This document shows, one piece after another, positions 1 to 9,703 of a stretch of DNA of 31,994 bases; position 1 is the stretch's first letter; every line of letters starts with the position of its first letter. The notes under the pieces were generated by a model. It ran no database searches and had not been told where the DNA came from. It saw nothing but the letters and a program-made list of their open reading frames with translations. Position numbers and translations under genes: made by a program. Source of the DNA: Chrysophaeum taylorii (Eukaryota > Sar > Pelagophyceae > Pelagomonadales > Pelagomonadaceae); contig JAQMWT010000247.1 of assembly GCA_029834535.1 (NCBI GenBank), positions 1 through 31,994 on the forward strand, written 5' to 3'.

Positions 1-1530
1 CTTGAGTTTGCAAGTACCTTGCGAGTCTGAAGCGAAATCGATTTCCATCGTAGAAACCTCACTAAAAGGAGCTCGACTTCGGATATATCCGCACCTGTGA
101 TCGCCTTGGTGCGCTCGTGTCTGGCGGGTTCCCTGGGGTCTGCCATACAGTTTGACGGGACCTGTGGGTTCATCGCGCATTTTTGACGACTGTCTAGACC
201 ATTCCTAAGGGGGTCTGTCTATCTGTGTCTAGGTTACACTCATCTTTTTCGATGGACTAGATATCTATTTGTCAGCGGGGCTGTGCAGGGGTGGCTGTGA
301 GTCCAGATATGGCGCTAAGCGTAGTCACTCAGACAGCTTGTTAGTTTTTGGTGCTCTCAAGGAGCTTGTTTAAGTGCATTGCCATGGCATGTACGAGTGG
401 ACGTCCCCAAAGATATGCCATCACCATGGTGCAAGATACAGTTATCCAATTACACACACATCTACATTGATCATGACAATACGGATACTATGAGCAGTGC
501 ACACAAGTTACACGATCCCTTGGTCAAAAAGTATTATATACAGCCCTCAGCTGACCGGCGCGGTAACGGCCCGATACCCATAGGTTACGTGCACGTTTTA
601 AACGGACATGTTTTCTCAGGTACCGCCTGGGCCCCTAACCTGCAGAGCATTTTAGCAAGCAGTGGTATCCCTGGGAAACCATCCCGATCTCATCATAACG
701 TCTGAAGGTTTTGATCATGCGTTTGGGGTGATGTGGAGTGGGTGGAAGATTGTTTCTCTATATCTCAGAACACGACAGGCCGTATCTAAACTACAGGGGG
801 GGGGTGCGCATGGCGAAGGTAACGTTGTGATGGGTGCTACATACCTCGGGACGCGCTAGACCATGAGGATAGCGGTAAGCCACAAATCATGGGAGGGGAG
901 GACTAGTTGATGGGGGGATGGTCGAAAGAACGGTGTGGGGGGGGTAAGGAAGATATCATGTTTGCGTGACCGGACTGGTTGGGTAAGAGGCAGCACATTT
1001 CTCTGCACTTAGCTTGTACACTTAAGCTTTTCCTGAATTTCCCGAGTCAGAACTTTAAAATAGGTCCTCGTCTCAGACTATCGTGTCACACAATATTCGA
1101 CGACGACTAAGCGCGCTTATAAGAGGGTGCTGTTCGGAATGATATGTATGGTAATCCCGAGGAGTGACGTATCTTGGTGCTAATGTCTGAGTTTGCATGG
1201 TTAATTGGTGACTTTCGCAATTGCGGTAGGCAAAGTAAGATTGATTTTCGGAGATGAAAAATCCGTGATCGTCAAATATGTGTCTCGAGTCTTTCGCTTT
1301 GGTTACGGTACGGTATGACCGGAGCGAAACGAGAAGCGTCTAAAACAGCCTGTGGTGGGCCATCTTGTAGCTTTGATATTGTTCTGATAGTGGAGGAGCC
1401 TGTGTACCTACCTATCGCAGCACATCGCCGCGCCGGATTGTGTTTGACAAACAGGTTCTCCGTGTTTCTGCCGTAACCGTGAGTTTACCCCATTACCCTA
1501 ATTGTCCTGCCCTTCATTGATGTGGTGCAG
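1..1530. other. No recognisable gene
   Basis: This stretch is visibly less GC-rich than the rest of the window. It has only short open frames with no familiar motif. The longest, about 379-705 on the plus strand, has no in-frame ATG at its start and its translation resembles nothing I know. I see no repeat shared with the rest of the window. Confidence 0.6.
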
Positions 1531-2170
1531 AGGTAGATGATGGTTGGATGGGGTGGGGGGTGTGTGGTGGGTTGATGGTGGGTGTGTGGTGGGTGTGGGG
1601 CATTGTCGCGGAGGTTAGTGGGGGGGGGGGGGGGTGGGGGTTGGGTGTGGTGGTGGGGGGTGGGAGGTAGAGGAGGTGGAGTGGTGGGGAGGGGTGGGAG
1701 TGTGTGGTTGGGGTGGGGGGTGGGTGGGTGGTTGTGTGTTTGTTATGGGGAAGGGTGAGGGTGGGTGGGGGGGGGGGTGGGGTGGTTGGGGTGTGGGGGG
1801 TGGGGGGGGGGAGAGGGGTGGGTTGGAGTTAATACAAAAGGATTCAATGTGGGGAGGTGGTGGGGGGGGTTGGTGTGTGTTGTGTGTATAGGCGGGGGGT
1901 GAAGACGCAGGAGAAAGGCGTGTTTAGTAGAGGATGGTGTTACAGTGGTTTTGGGGGGTGTCAGGTCAATTTTAAGCGTCAGATGAGGGGTGGGGGGATT
2001 TTGTGCGACGGGGGACAGGTGGGTGGGTGGGTGACGATAGATGGGGGGGGGGTTGGGGGGATGGGGGAGCGTAGTGGTGGGTGACGGTGTGTGGATGATG
2101 TGGTGGTTGTAATGGATGTGGCATGGAGAGGGGTAAGGGGCCGTTGCGTGAGGTGGGAGGGAGTGAAATC
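1531..2170 (+). repeat. Extreme G-rich low-complexity tract
   Basis: The plus strand is almost entirely G with interspersed T and A, including uninterrupted G runs of ten or more (for example around 1620-1633 and 1768-1777), and C is nearly absent. Many G-runs lie close together, so G-quadruplex formation is plausible. The unit does not repeat with a fixed period and does not match a standard telomere repeat. Open frames here simply reflect the skew and should not be annotated as genes. Confidence 0.85.
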
Positions 2171-2939
2171 ATCTCTCAGGATGGGGGAGGGACGCCTACT
2201 GTGCCGTCCCGCAAGCGTCGCCCAAGTTGAGCGACGCACGGCCTCGTCGCGTGACTGTTCACGCTGACCCGTCACCATCGCTGCAATACGCGCCGATACC
2301 TGGGACGTTCGCTCGGCACGGCCCGAACCGCGGATTCAGATCGAAAGGTGGGTGTGAAGTGGGGGTGTTGGGGGGAAGCACAGGGCGCGAGGTTGAGCTC
2401 CAGAGAAGGGGAGTGAGCCCAGTGGTTAGGTGATGGCCTAAAACTGGAAGAAGGGCGTCGGTGTGGACCGAAGCTAGGGGTGTGTGTGTGCGGATATGGT
2501 GCTAATGCCTGGGGTGGAAGAATGCTCGGGGTTGTGGGGGGGCGGGCTTTGCAGCCACCCCCACCTCCCACCCGCTTATTCGCAGGCGCACTTCAGGGCC
2601 CGGCTTACAGACCCTCCACCAGCCCCCCGGCTCCCCTTCCCGTTTTCCTGGCGGCTCCCGGGCGGTCGCTCTCCCAAGCTTGGTCTCCTATCTTCGGGGA
2701 TAATTTCGTCAACGTTCTTCCTTCACGCCGCCACTCGTTCTCATGGTGTTCGGCTAGACGCTCGGACTCCCGCCAATCTAACTAACTGACTTCAGACATT
2801 TCCCAAGCATAGGAGCCTGGCTGGACCGACAGAGTCCAGAATCACGGGGTCTGTAGACCAAGACGAGGGGCGCCGAAAGGTGAGTCGTCGGAGAGTGAGC
2901 ATCAGGTTTGTCGCCATGCGACGCGGAGACCGCGATGTG
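2171..2939. other. Unassigned, no gene recognised
   Basis: Composition returns to mixed GC-rich sequence. Open frames of 70-100 codons occur on both strands but overlap one another, are rich in Pro, Arg and Ser, and show no known motif. A CCGCCAATCT string near 2770 resembles the CCAAT-bearing repeat that follows. Confidence 0.45.
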
Positions 2940-3470
2940 ACTGACAACCTACTCGTCGAAAACGTTCCGTCTGCGCCGAATTAAGCTGCTTTTATTCAGC
3001 GCACGCTCCGCCCTTTATTAAGCTTTGAGTTTACCCCTAAACCCAGATTGGCTGCTTTATCCCTTATTTTCACTTTATTTAAAGAGCGCCAAGCCGCATA
3101 CAGAAACGCCAACGGCCCCTGCGTCTCCTGGCCAGACTGGGCCCCTGGCCAGACGGCTAGGTTTGCGCTCGGCCTTCCCCTATAATCGGCCTGCGTCAAC
3201 AACGCTCCCTCTCACCCCAGCTCTCCTTTCAGCTCGACGTTCCGACATCCGCCAATCTGACCTGCTTCTATCAGCGCCCGCTCTGCCCTTTATCTTTGAG
3301 TTGTTTACTCCTAAAGTCTGATTGGCTGCTCTTGCCCTAACTCACTCGGCTCTAAACTCGAGTCTCTGATCGACCGCTCTGAGCTGACCCCCTTTCGACG
3401 CCCGCTCTGCTCTTAACCTTTTTGAGCAAGAGGATTAATATCTCGTTGCTTCCAGTTACTCCTTAAGCCT
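2940..3470. repeat. Diverged copies of a CCAAT-bearing repeat
   Basis: Three imperfect copies (about 2975-3065, 3205-3330 and 3340-3470) share a block of the form CCGCCAATCT, then an AGCTGCTTT-like string, CGC-rich sequence, CTTTGAGTTTAC and a Taa-rich end. The same block occurs once in each of the long units between 25.9 and 29.2 kb. The left end of the window therefore carries an older relative of the right-hand array. Both CCAAT and its inverse ATTGG are present, which would suit promoter activity, but that is only inference. Confidence 0.65.
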
Positions 3471-3506
3471 GATCTCTTGGTAGTCGATCTTTCTTAAAAA
3501 CCCTGA

Positions 3507-3673
3507 TCTGCCTACGGGCGGGGCCCGTCCTCTCTTCGCCTGCCCCTTGGCTCGGCGATCACCCCGACTAGGCCCCGCATACCCATCTACGCCCCTTGGG
3601 CACATCCTTCATGCCCCCACACAACGCACCAAAGACCTTCAAGCACCCCCCCCTCTTAGTAGTCGACCTTTAC
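3507..3673 (+). mobile_element. Truncated 3' end of the retroelement, with target-site duplication
   Basis: This 167-bp segment aligns with the 3' end of the element at 30975-31142. It shares CTCTTCGCCTGCCCC, CTCGGCGAT, ACCCCGACTAGG, CACATCCTTCATGC, a C-rich run and a diverged terminal TAGTAGTCGACCTTTA. It is flanked by the 9-bp direct repeat AAACCCTGA at 3498-3506 and 3674-3682, as expected of a target-site duplication made by target-primed insertion of a 5'-truncated copy. An older, more decayed terminal motif lies just upstream at 3474-3492. The terminal motif is less conserved here than at 31 kb, so this insertion is older. Confidence 0.75.
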
Positions 3674-3682
3674 AAACCCTGA

Positions 3683-4260
3683 ATCAATGGGCCTGATCCG
3701 ATCAGTGATCGGCAGCGATATGGGCGCGAAGGAGGACGGTGCCTTCTGAACCCGCGCCTTGCGAGGGAATCTGTCCTCCCGGCGTAGGTTGACACCTGTT
3801 TGCCTCCCGAACGGGCCGGTTGGCAGTCGGAACGGTCGCAGCGGGACAGGGTATGGCCGGGCAGCGCTGCAGGAAGTTGGCGACGAAGTCTATAGTGAGT
3901 CCGAATGTCCGCGGTCTCAAAAACGAGGCGAAGATAGTTCACTTACGGCCGGGGTCTGAACAAGGCATTCCGCAAATTCCACATTTCAACGAAGGCATGG
4001 TACTCCCTCGCTCAAGACCGTGACAACAGGCCATCGACTTGCCGTCTGGCCGCACAGTGACTCTGATCCCACGCGCCACGGCGCGGGGATTAGCCTAAGC
4101 CCCACGCATTGGGCTGACATCTAGTTAGTTACTGTGACCGCTGCGCGACGCACAGACACACGCGGGGGATGGATCTCCGACGGAATGCTCCTGGCTGAAG
4201 CGCGCGCAAACTCGCACGGCGCGGAGCTTCCTGAACTGGGCCTATTTAACAGGGCGTTGG
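3683..4260. other. Unassigned, no gene recognised
   Basis: Several overlapping short frames occur on both strands (about 3700-4020), none with an identifiable domain. I see no tandem repeat or RNA gene here. Confidence 0.45.
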
Positions 4261-4451
4261 CGGGCTTCGAGGAGTGAGAAGTACAAGAACGCTTGCGAGA
4301 AAATTAAGGAATGGCTCGTCAAGAAGTTCAAGAATCAGCTGGACGGCGGTGAGCAGCTGCGGCGGCTGGTACAACAAGGTTGAGATCGGCTGGAAGAACC
4401 TCGACGCCATCCTCGACCAGTTCGAACACAAGTACGCCAGGGTCAACTGAC
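4261..4451 (+). pseudogene. Broken helical protein fragment, unknown family
   Basis: The plus strand reads as a Lys/Glu-rich helical peptide beginning near EKYKNACEKIKEWLVKKF and stopping at a TGA near 4383. The reading then resumes in another frame with WYNKVEIGWKNLDAILDQF and ends at a TGA near 4449. The two pieces have the same amphipathic character and would join with one frameshift, so this looks like the C-terminal remnant of a coding sequence. I do not recognise the family. The minus-strand frame of 148 codons over the same bases (4246-4692) has a less protein-like composition and is probably a shadow. Confidence 0.35.
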
Positions 4452-6085
4452 CAAAGTCCTCGGCGCCGCAGCCTTCGGGGGTCGAACGTTTAACTGCCCA
4501 GGAGGCCACCCGAGATACCCAACGTGATGCCCTCGCGGCCCTGCTCTCTCTCTCTCTCTCGGAGCTGCCGCCGAAGTCGATTGGTAAAGAGGAGGGACCT
4601 CGTGCATAAAGGCAAAGCGGATGGGTCTCGAGCTCCGAGTCCCTAGGATCGACGGCAAGCCCGGCACGCGCCAGAAGGAAGTGGCAGACCACGGACTGTC
4701 GCTCTTTCCTTGGTCAAGCTAACTCAGCACAGCGCCGAATTGACCTTTAGGGCAGCAGCGGAGACAGAGAACAGTGGTGGCGGAAAACGGCGCTTTGCAG
4801 AAGGAAGACCGGACATTCGCTTCTCCGGACATTCTGCTTCAAGAAGGCTAGGGATGAGAGGAATGGGAAACAGAGCAAATAAGGGGAGGATGCGAGTCCT
4901 GCTTGTTGTAGAGGCTCGAGAGGAGGACATTCGTTCGGAAACGGGGACCGTCCGTTGGTGGAGTGGAAGGTTTGGGGACTCGAACCACGCGACGACGCTG
5001 CCCGGGGTGAGGGCCATGACGTCGTGGTTGATGTCGTCGGCACAGACGGAGTTGCAGCCGACGGCGGCTTCCGTCGTTGTCGTCGTCAGAAGCGTCACTG
5101 CTCAGGTCGTCGTCCGAGGGAAGCCGATAGACCTCAAACTCTTGGAAGGAGTTCGCTCGTCGGTTTGTTCTCGACACCGCCGTAAAGCAGGGTCTGGATC
5201 TGCTCGAGGCACTTGCCCGTGTTCCTCGCCAACCGTCCAGCCGCGGAAGACGCTTTTCTTCTTGCCTGGCGATGCGGTCTTTCGCGACGTAGGCCTTTTT
5301 CATCAGCAGTTGGCACCACGTGCCGCAGATTAGAGTCCGGGACATTCGTGGGGGCATGATCGGTTCCCAGGCCTCGAGATCTGCCGCGAGGAACTCCCGT
5401 AATTCCTGCGCGGCCTGGCGTCGTGGACTTGCGCCGGCGATCTTGGAGCCAGCGGAGTTTTGTGGTAGACCGCAGCCCAAAGAGATCGCGCATCGAGACT
5501 TTAGTGTTGTAAGATGAGTCTCCCGAGAGACCTTCGAGCCGCCTCGCGCTTGTCGAAGAGCCGCGTGCATCACCGTAGAAGCCTCCGACCGTGAAACGTC
5601 TTGCTCGAGGACGTGGCGGTCGAAGTTGTGCCCCATTTTCTTCACCGCGAGCCACTCGTTCGCGAAAGAAAGACCTCGAAGATCCCCTGAGCGTCTCGAC
5701 CCACAGCGTCTTGCCGCCAAGAATTGTCGTACACGGAACGGTCTCTTTCGCTGGGGTCTTGGCGATGAACCTTAACCGCGCGCCACGCCCGCGACAAGAT
5801 GTCCTGGCAGCGGAGAGGCAGACGACGAGCTCCACATTCTCTCAGACCCCGCAACGAAGCACGCGACGAAGCGTCACTACTTCTCTTCCGACAGCATGCA
5901 GGAAAGCCGGCGGGGTGAGGCATGGTACAGAACAAACAACAACGAGTCGCGCTGCTTTGGCGGCGATGCTTTGGACTCGTCGCGCTGCTTTGGCGATGCT
6001 TTGGACTCGTCGCGTGTCTCGTCAGTCTCGGATCTGCCAGGGTAGAAGATGACGGCATATTGGATGGACTTTTTTTGAGGGCGAA
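4452..6085 (-). other. Degraded coding-like sequence
   Basis: Several minus-strand frames read as plausible protein for 30-60 codons and then shift frame. One stretch around 5300-5400 includes LREFLAADLEAWEPIMPPRM, and another around 4930-5060 includes VCADDINHDVMALTPGSVV. No frame stays open across the region and no domain is identifiable. An imperfect tandem repeat of about 25-30 bp built on GCTTTGGACTCGTCGCG lies at 5946-6012. I treat the whole region as one or more dead genes. Confidence 0.35.
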
Positions 6086-6129
6086 GACTTCGTCCGCTCT
6101 TAGCAGTCGACATTTAAAGACTTCGTCCG
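6086..6129 (+). mobile_element. 22-bp retroelement 3'-terminal insertion with 11-bp duplication
   Basis: A 22-bp insert (6097-6118) ending in AGCAGTCGACATTTAAA is identical to the 3' terminus of the element copies at 27876, 30015, 31121 and 31173. It sits between two perfect copies of GACTTCGTCCG, at 6086-6096 and 6119-6129. The structure is what an extremely 5'-truncated retrotransposition event would leave. Because other copies continue as GAC after TTTAAA, the exact junction could shift by three bases. Confidence 0.75.
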
Positions 6130-6429
6130 CGAAGGCTTTGACGTGTGGACCGCCCACACGTACTCGCAGCCGAGGAAGACGAGGCGATAGAACGAGAAGC
6201 CGCGTAAGACGTCGGCGAGCGTCGGCCGCGAAGTCCCACAAATCCAGCCCAATGTCGCGCTAACGTTTGCAGCACGACCTTGGTGCGTGCGACGACGTCG
6301 AGCTGGTGGGCCGTGGGGCGGTCTTGGGACAAGCAGGCGCTGCTCGCAGAGGGTGGCACCCGCGCGCGAGCGGGTCGTGCCGCGCTCAGCCGCGAGGACC
6401 CGGGTCTGCACGTCGTGCATGCCGCGCGC

Positions 6430-7064
6430 CTGCGCTTAGCCCTCCGGTCGTTCACGTTGCCGTCGTAGAGTAAGCCAGTGTGCGGCGTCTCGTCCACGAG
6501 CCGCAGATGCTTGTCGATGAGCTCGCGGTGCGCTTCCGGACACAAAGCGGTCGTCGTCGTCGCCGCTACGAACAAAGCGGTCGTCGTCGTCGTCGTCGTC
6601 ATCGCCGCTATGTAGCGGCAGATCGCGAGCGAGTCGACGACGATCCTGGGTTTGTCGGCGGGACTCGCGCCGCCCTAAGAGAGATTGACCAACATCGGCA
6701 CGACCGCGGGGTCCAAGCCCGCCATGCTCGACGCATTCAATGCCGTCCAGCCCCCGACCAGCGGCTGCTGAGGTCGGAGGTCGCTCCAGGTCCGCATGCG
6801 CAGCGCCACGTAGTCCGAGTGGTAGTTCTCTGCGCCACCTACAGGTCCACTTCGTAGAACTATACGACTCCCGCGCTTTCGCCAACGTCGTCCCCAGCTT
6901 CTCCGATCAAGCGCGCAACCTCCCTCCCTCCCTCCCTCCCTCCGGTGGAACAGCACGAACCGATTGCTCGCAGAGGAGACCGCCCGATAGCTGCGCCTCC
7001 GTCGTCCAACCTTTTCTGCTGCTGCTCCGGTGCCTGCGCCCGACCCTCCTCCACCTTCCAGCAC
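6430..7064 (-). pseudogene. Ankyrin-repeat-like protein remnant
   Basis: One minus-strand frame runs from about 7064 to 6117 with a single internal TAG near 6675. Just before that stop it reads GGWTALNASSMAGLDPAVV followed by PMLV, a good match to an ankyrin repeat core (G-x-T-A-L, then A/S-x-x-G, then a hydrophobic helix). After the stop the same frame continues with IVVDSLAICRYIAA, a Thr run encoded by a GTC microsatellite, and ELIDKHLRLVDETPHTGLL. The stop and the later loss of frame near 6440 mark it as broken. Ankyrin repeats mediate protein-protein contacts; nothing more specific can be said. Confidence 0.45.
6549..6603. repeat. GTC trinucleotide microsatellite
   Basis: Two runs of GTC/CGT, each followed by GCCGCTA, form an imperfect duplication. 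On the minus strand this encodes the Thr run inside the ankyrin-like remnant. Confidence 0.8.
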
Positions 7065-7079
7065 TCGCGCGGTGACACA

Positions 7080-8480
7080 TCAAGTGGGTTGGAGGAGGCC
7101 TCCTTGGAAGCACGAGCCGATCGCGGCGCGGGCCGATGCGCTGGAGGAACGGCGCGTCGCGGCCGCCAAAGTGAACGACGGCGCGACGATCGCCGCGCTC
7201 ACGCAGCAGATCGACAGCCAGCTCGCGGACCCCTGCGGCGAGGCAAGTTCGGAAATCGAGAAGGCAGTTCGCATGATGTCTGGATTGCGCTGCGAGTAAC
7301 GGCAGCTCTACGCGAAGCCCGGCGCGGTCATACAACGCCTCGACGAAATACTGGCCAAGTCCATGGGCGTCGAGGTGTCGCCGGCATCGCAGAAGCGCGG
7401 TATCTTTTCGGGGCTTTCGATGTCGTCTAACAACAAGGCGAGATCGTCGCTAAAGGCGAGCGCGGCGCACGTTCGGTTGGACCGGCGCCTGGAGTCCAGA
7501 CCGGACCTCATTGCAAGCCCTAAGCGACCAGCGCCGCCACGAGGAAGGGTGCTGCGGCCATGCAATTCGTAGAGCGCTATATGCGGTGCAGGCGAAGGTA
7601 TTGCAGGACGACTCGCAAGTGACTGGGCTGATGCGCAAGTTACAGACACGTCCGCGCAAAGCGGCACCGACCGAGAGCCGTGCTGGAGCACTGTCTGACG
7701 AAGTTGAAAAACTCCCGTGAGCGCCGTCCCGCTCGGCGACTTCCTCAAGACCCTCCGCCTGAAACTCGGCATCAACCTCGAACAGAAAGAAATTTCTCAA
7801 AAAGCTGGACTTACAAAGCAGCATGTTGCTCGCGCACTCGTTCGGCAAGCTCTCGAAAACTCGAGGTACTGGACTTGTTCAACAGCCAGCTCCAGGAACC
7901 GTCGTCTGGAGAGACGTCTGCGCGATCAAGAACTACTTCGAGAAAAGGGATCGAGCATTCCCTCAAGGTCGTCCTGGCACGCCCAAGCCGTGAAGACGAG
8001 CCTCGCGTACGCCCTCCAAGGCAGTTTCGTACCCGCGCCAAGCCAAGAAAGATCGGACGCTTCATGTCAACATCAAAAGAATGCCGCTCAGCAAGGGTCC
8101 ACAACGACCACACGTTGAACGTCTACGACTGTGGCGGCCAGGTCGGCTACATCGCATTGCAGTTGCCTTTTTCATCGGATGCGGCGCTCTACGTTTTTTT
8201 TGTCGAGGCCACCGACGATTTTTTCAAATGAAGAGGCACTTGGAACCTCGTGTTTCCCCTCGCGCGAGCACCGGACGCCGCCGTGGTTCTGTTCGTCGCT
8301 TCGAAGGTCAATCAAGTCTCCGACGCCGACCGCCGCTCTCGCTGGCTGGAAGGCGAAGTCACCGACTGACTCGCAAAGGAGCGAGCGCCAAAGAGGTGAT
8401 ACGAGAAGCTTATGTCGCTCAGCGAGCAGTTTCCGGCACTGCTGGTCTCCGTTGGCGGCGGATTCTCCTCTTACTTCTTC
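7080..8480 (+). pseudogene. Roc/ROCO-type GTPase remnant
   Basis: At 8110-8230 the plus strand reads LNVYDCGGQVGYIALQLPF, then SSDAALYVFFVEATDD. This matches the G3 region of Roc (Ras-of-complex) domains: D-x-G-G-Q followed by a hydrophobic strand ending near D-D. After a frameshift the reading resumes at about 8280 with AVVLFVASKVNQVSDADRR, which fits the G4 strand (usually T/N-K-x-D), and is cut by TGA codons near 8367 and 8400. Upstream coding-like pieces sit in different frames. One (7030-7500) reads ALEERRVAAAKVNDGATIAA with a TAA near 7298, and another (7717-7870) reads LGDFLKTLRLKLGINLEQKE. No P-loop is recognisable. In ROCO proteins Roc is followed by a COR dimerisation domain, and that is not identifiable here. 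The gene is dead or severely rearranged. Confidence 0.6.
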
Positions 8481-9703
8481 GGCTCCCAACGGCAGCGTCG
8501 AACGTGTGCGCCATGCAACTTTCGCTTTTTCGACAAAAAAGGACCCGCGGCTATCTATCGAGAAGCGCGCGTCGGGCAGCGTGTTCCAGATTCCTGGCAG
8601 GCAAAAAAAAAGAATGTGCGGAGCGATTGGGGAGAAAGGCGAGCAATTCGTGATGGTTCAGCGCGGGAACTTGAAGGTGGTCAAGGGATGACGCTCTCGA
8701 CGCGACTGCTCACGGTTGCGCACGTTGGCCGTCGACGATGACGTTGCGCCGGTGGCCCGGGTCCAGTGCGCCGCCGCCGTATCGACGCGGCCGGCCCTCC
8801 GACGCGGCGAGGCGATGGGGGGTATCAGCGGCGCAGCCATATGTTGCAGGGGCCTCCGTCCACACGCCCGCGGTGCCGCGGGACGGTGGTGGTTAGTCGT
8901 GTTGGGCCCATCCGTCGTCCGTGGCGCCGCGAGGTCCCCGGTGTCCGGCATTGTCAGGATCGGTTGTCAAGATCGGTTCGTCGGGACACTCGTCGTCATA
9001 CAGGCGGCTCCAGCGCACCGGGGAACACATCGGTGTCGAGATTGTCGCAGTCGATGGCCTCGTTGTCCAAGTCGTCACCGTCCTGGTCCATTTCGTCGTC
9101 CATCTCGTCGACGTACAGCAAGGTGGGGACGACGAACACGCTGTGTGCTCCATACCAACAGCATTACTTGGTCGCCGAAGCCGCGCGAGAGGACCGCCAC
9201 TTCTCTGAGGACACGCGACGAGAGTCTACGCACGCCGCCTTGGTCCGCCAAGTTGAGTCCTCCCGCATCGTCCCGGCGGCTTCGCGAGGAAGTACTAGAG
9301 ATCCAAGGTCTTGGATATCTTCTTCTTCTTCTTCTTACTTGATCCGGGCCGCCAAAATTCTTGTTCATGCGCATTAGGGCAACAACTTTGTAATAAGTCT
9401 CGTCCGAGCAAGGTGTTTGTTTCCCTGGTTGATCATATCCAGTTTTGCCGGGCGTGCTCGACGTCAGAATCATCGACATCGGCTCGTTCTTGTGCTCCTC
9501 ATTCTGTTCCGCGTGTTCCTTCCTTCCTTCCTTCCTCATCATCATCAACGCGGCTCCACTTCGCACAGGCGGTCGGTCAGCCGAAGTGAGTGAATGAATG
9601 CATTTTTTTTTTTTTCTCGTTGAAGTGAAGTGAAGTGAAGTAAAGCGAATTGCAACGCTTTCTTTTTTTTTCTTTCACGAAGAATACGAAGAAGGCTGGT
9701 GAG
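8481..9703. other. Intergenic and decayed sequence upstream of the ABC gene
   Basis: Frames on both strands are short or compositionally biased. On the minus strand near 9110-9000 one frame reads an acidic peptide beginning LLYVDEMDDEMDQDGDDLD that ends in a stop near 8995; it may be a relic exon. Simple repeats include CTTCTT around 9317-9336, CTTC around 9518-9536 and GAAGT repeats around 9622-9640. Two T-rich tracts (9602-9616 and 9659-9675), each followed by an AG, could serve as 3' splice acceptors for the ABC gene. Confidence 0.45.

Noticed and set aside
379..705. Possible 108-codon gene near the left end
   Set aside because: It starts without an ATG, has no recognisable domain and lies in a region with no other sign of coding.
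7717..7870. Bacterial-type Cro/C1 helix-turn-helix in LGDFLKTLRLKLG...
   Set aside because: The resemblance is limited to about 30 residues in a decayed region next to a Roc relic. A chance or leucine-rich-repeat origin is more likely than a prokaryotic regulator.
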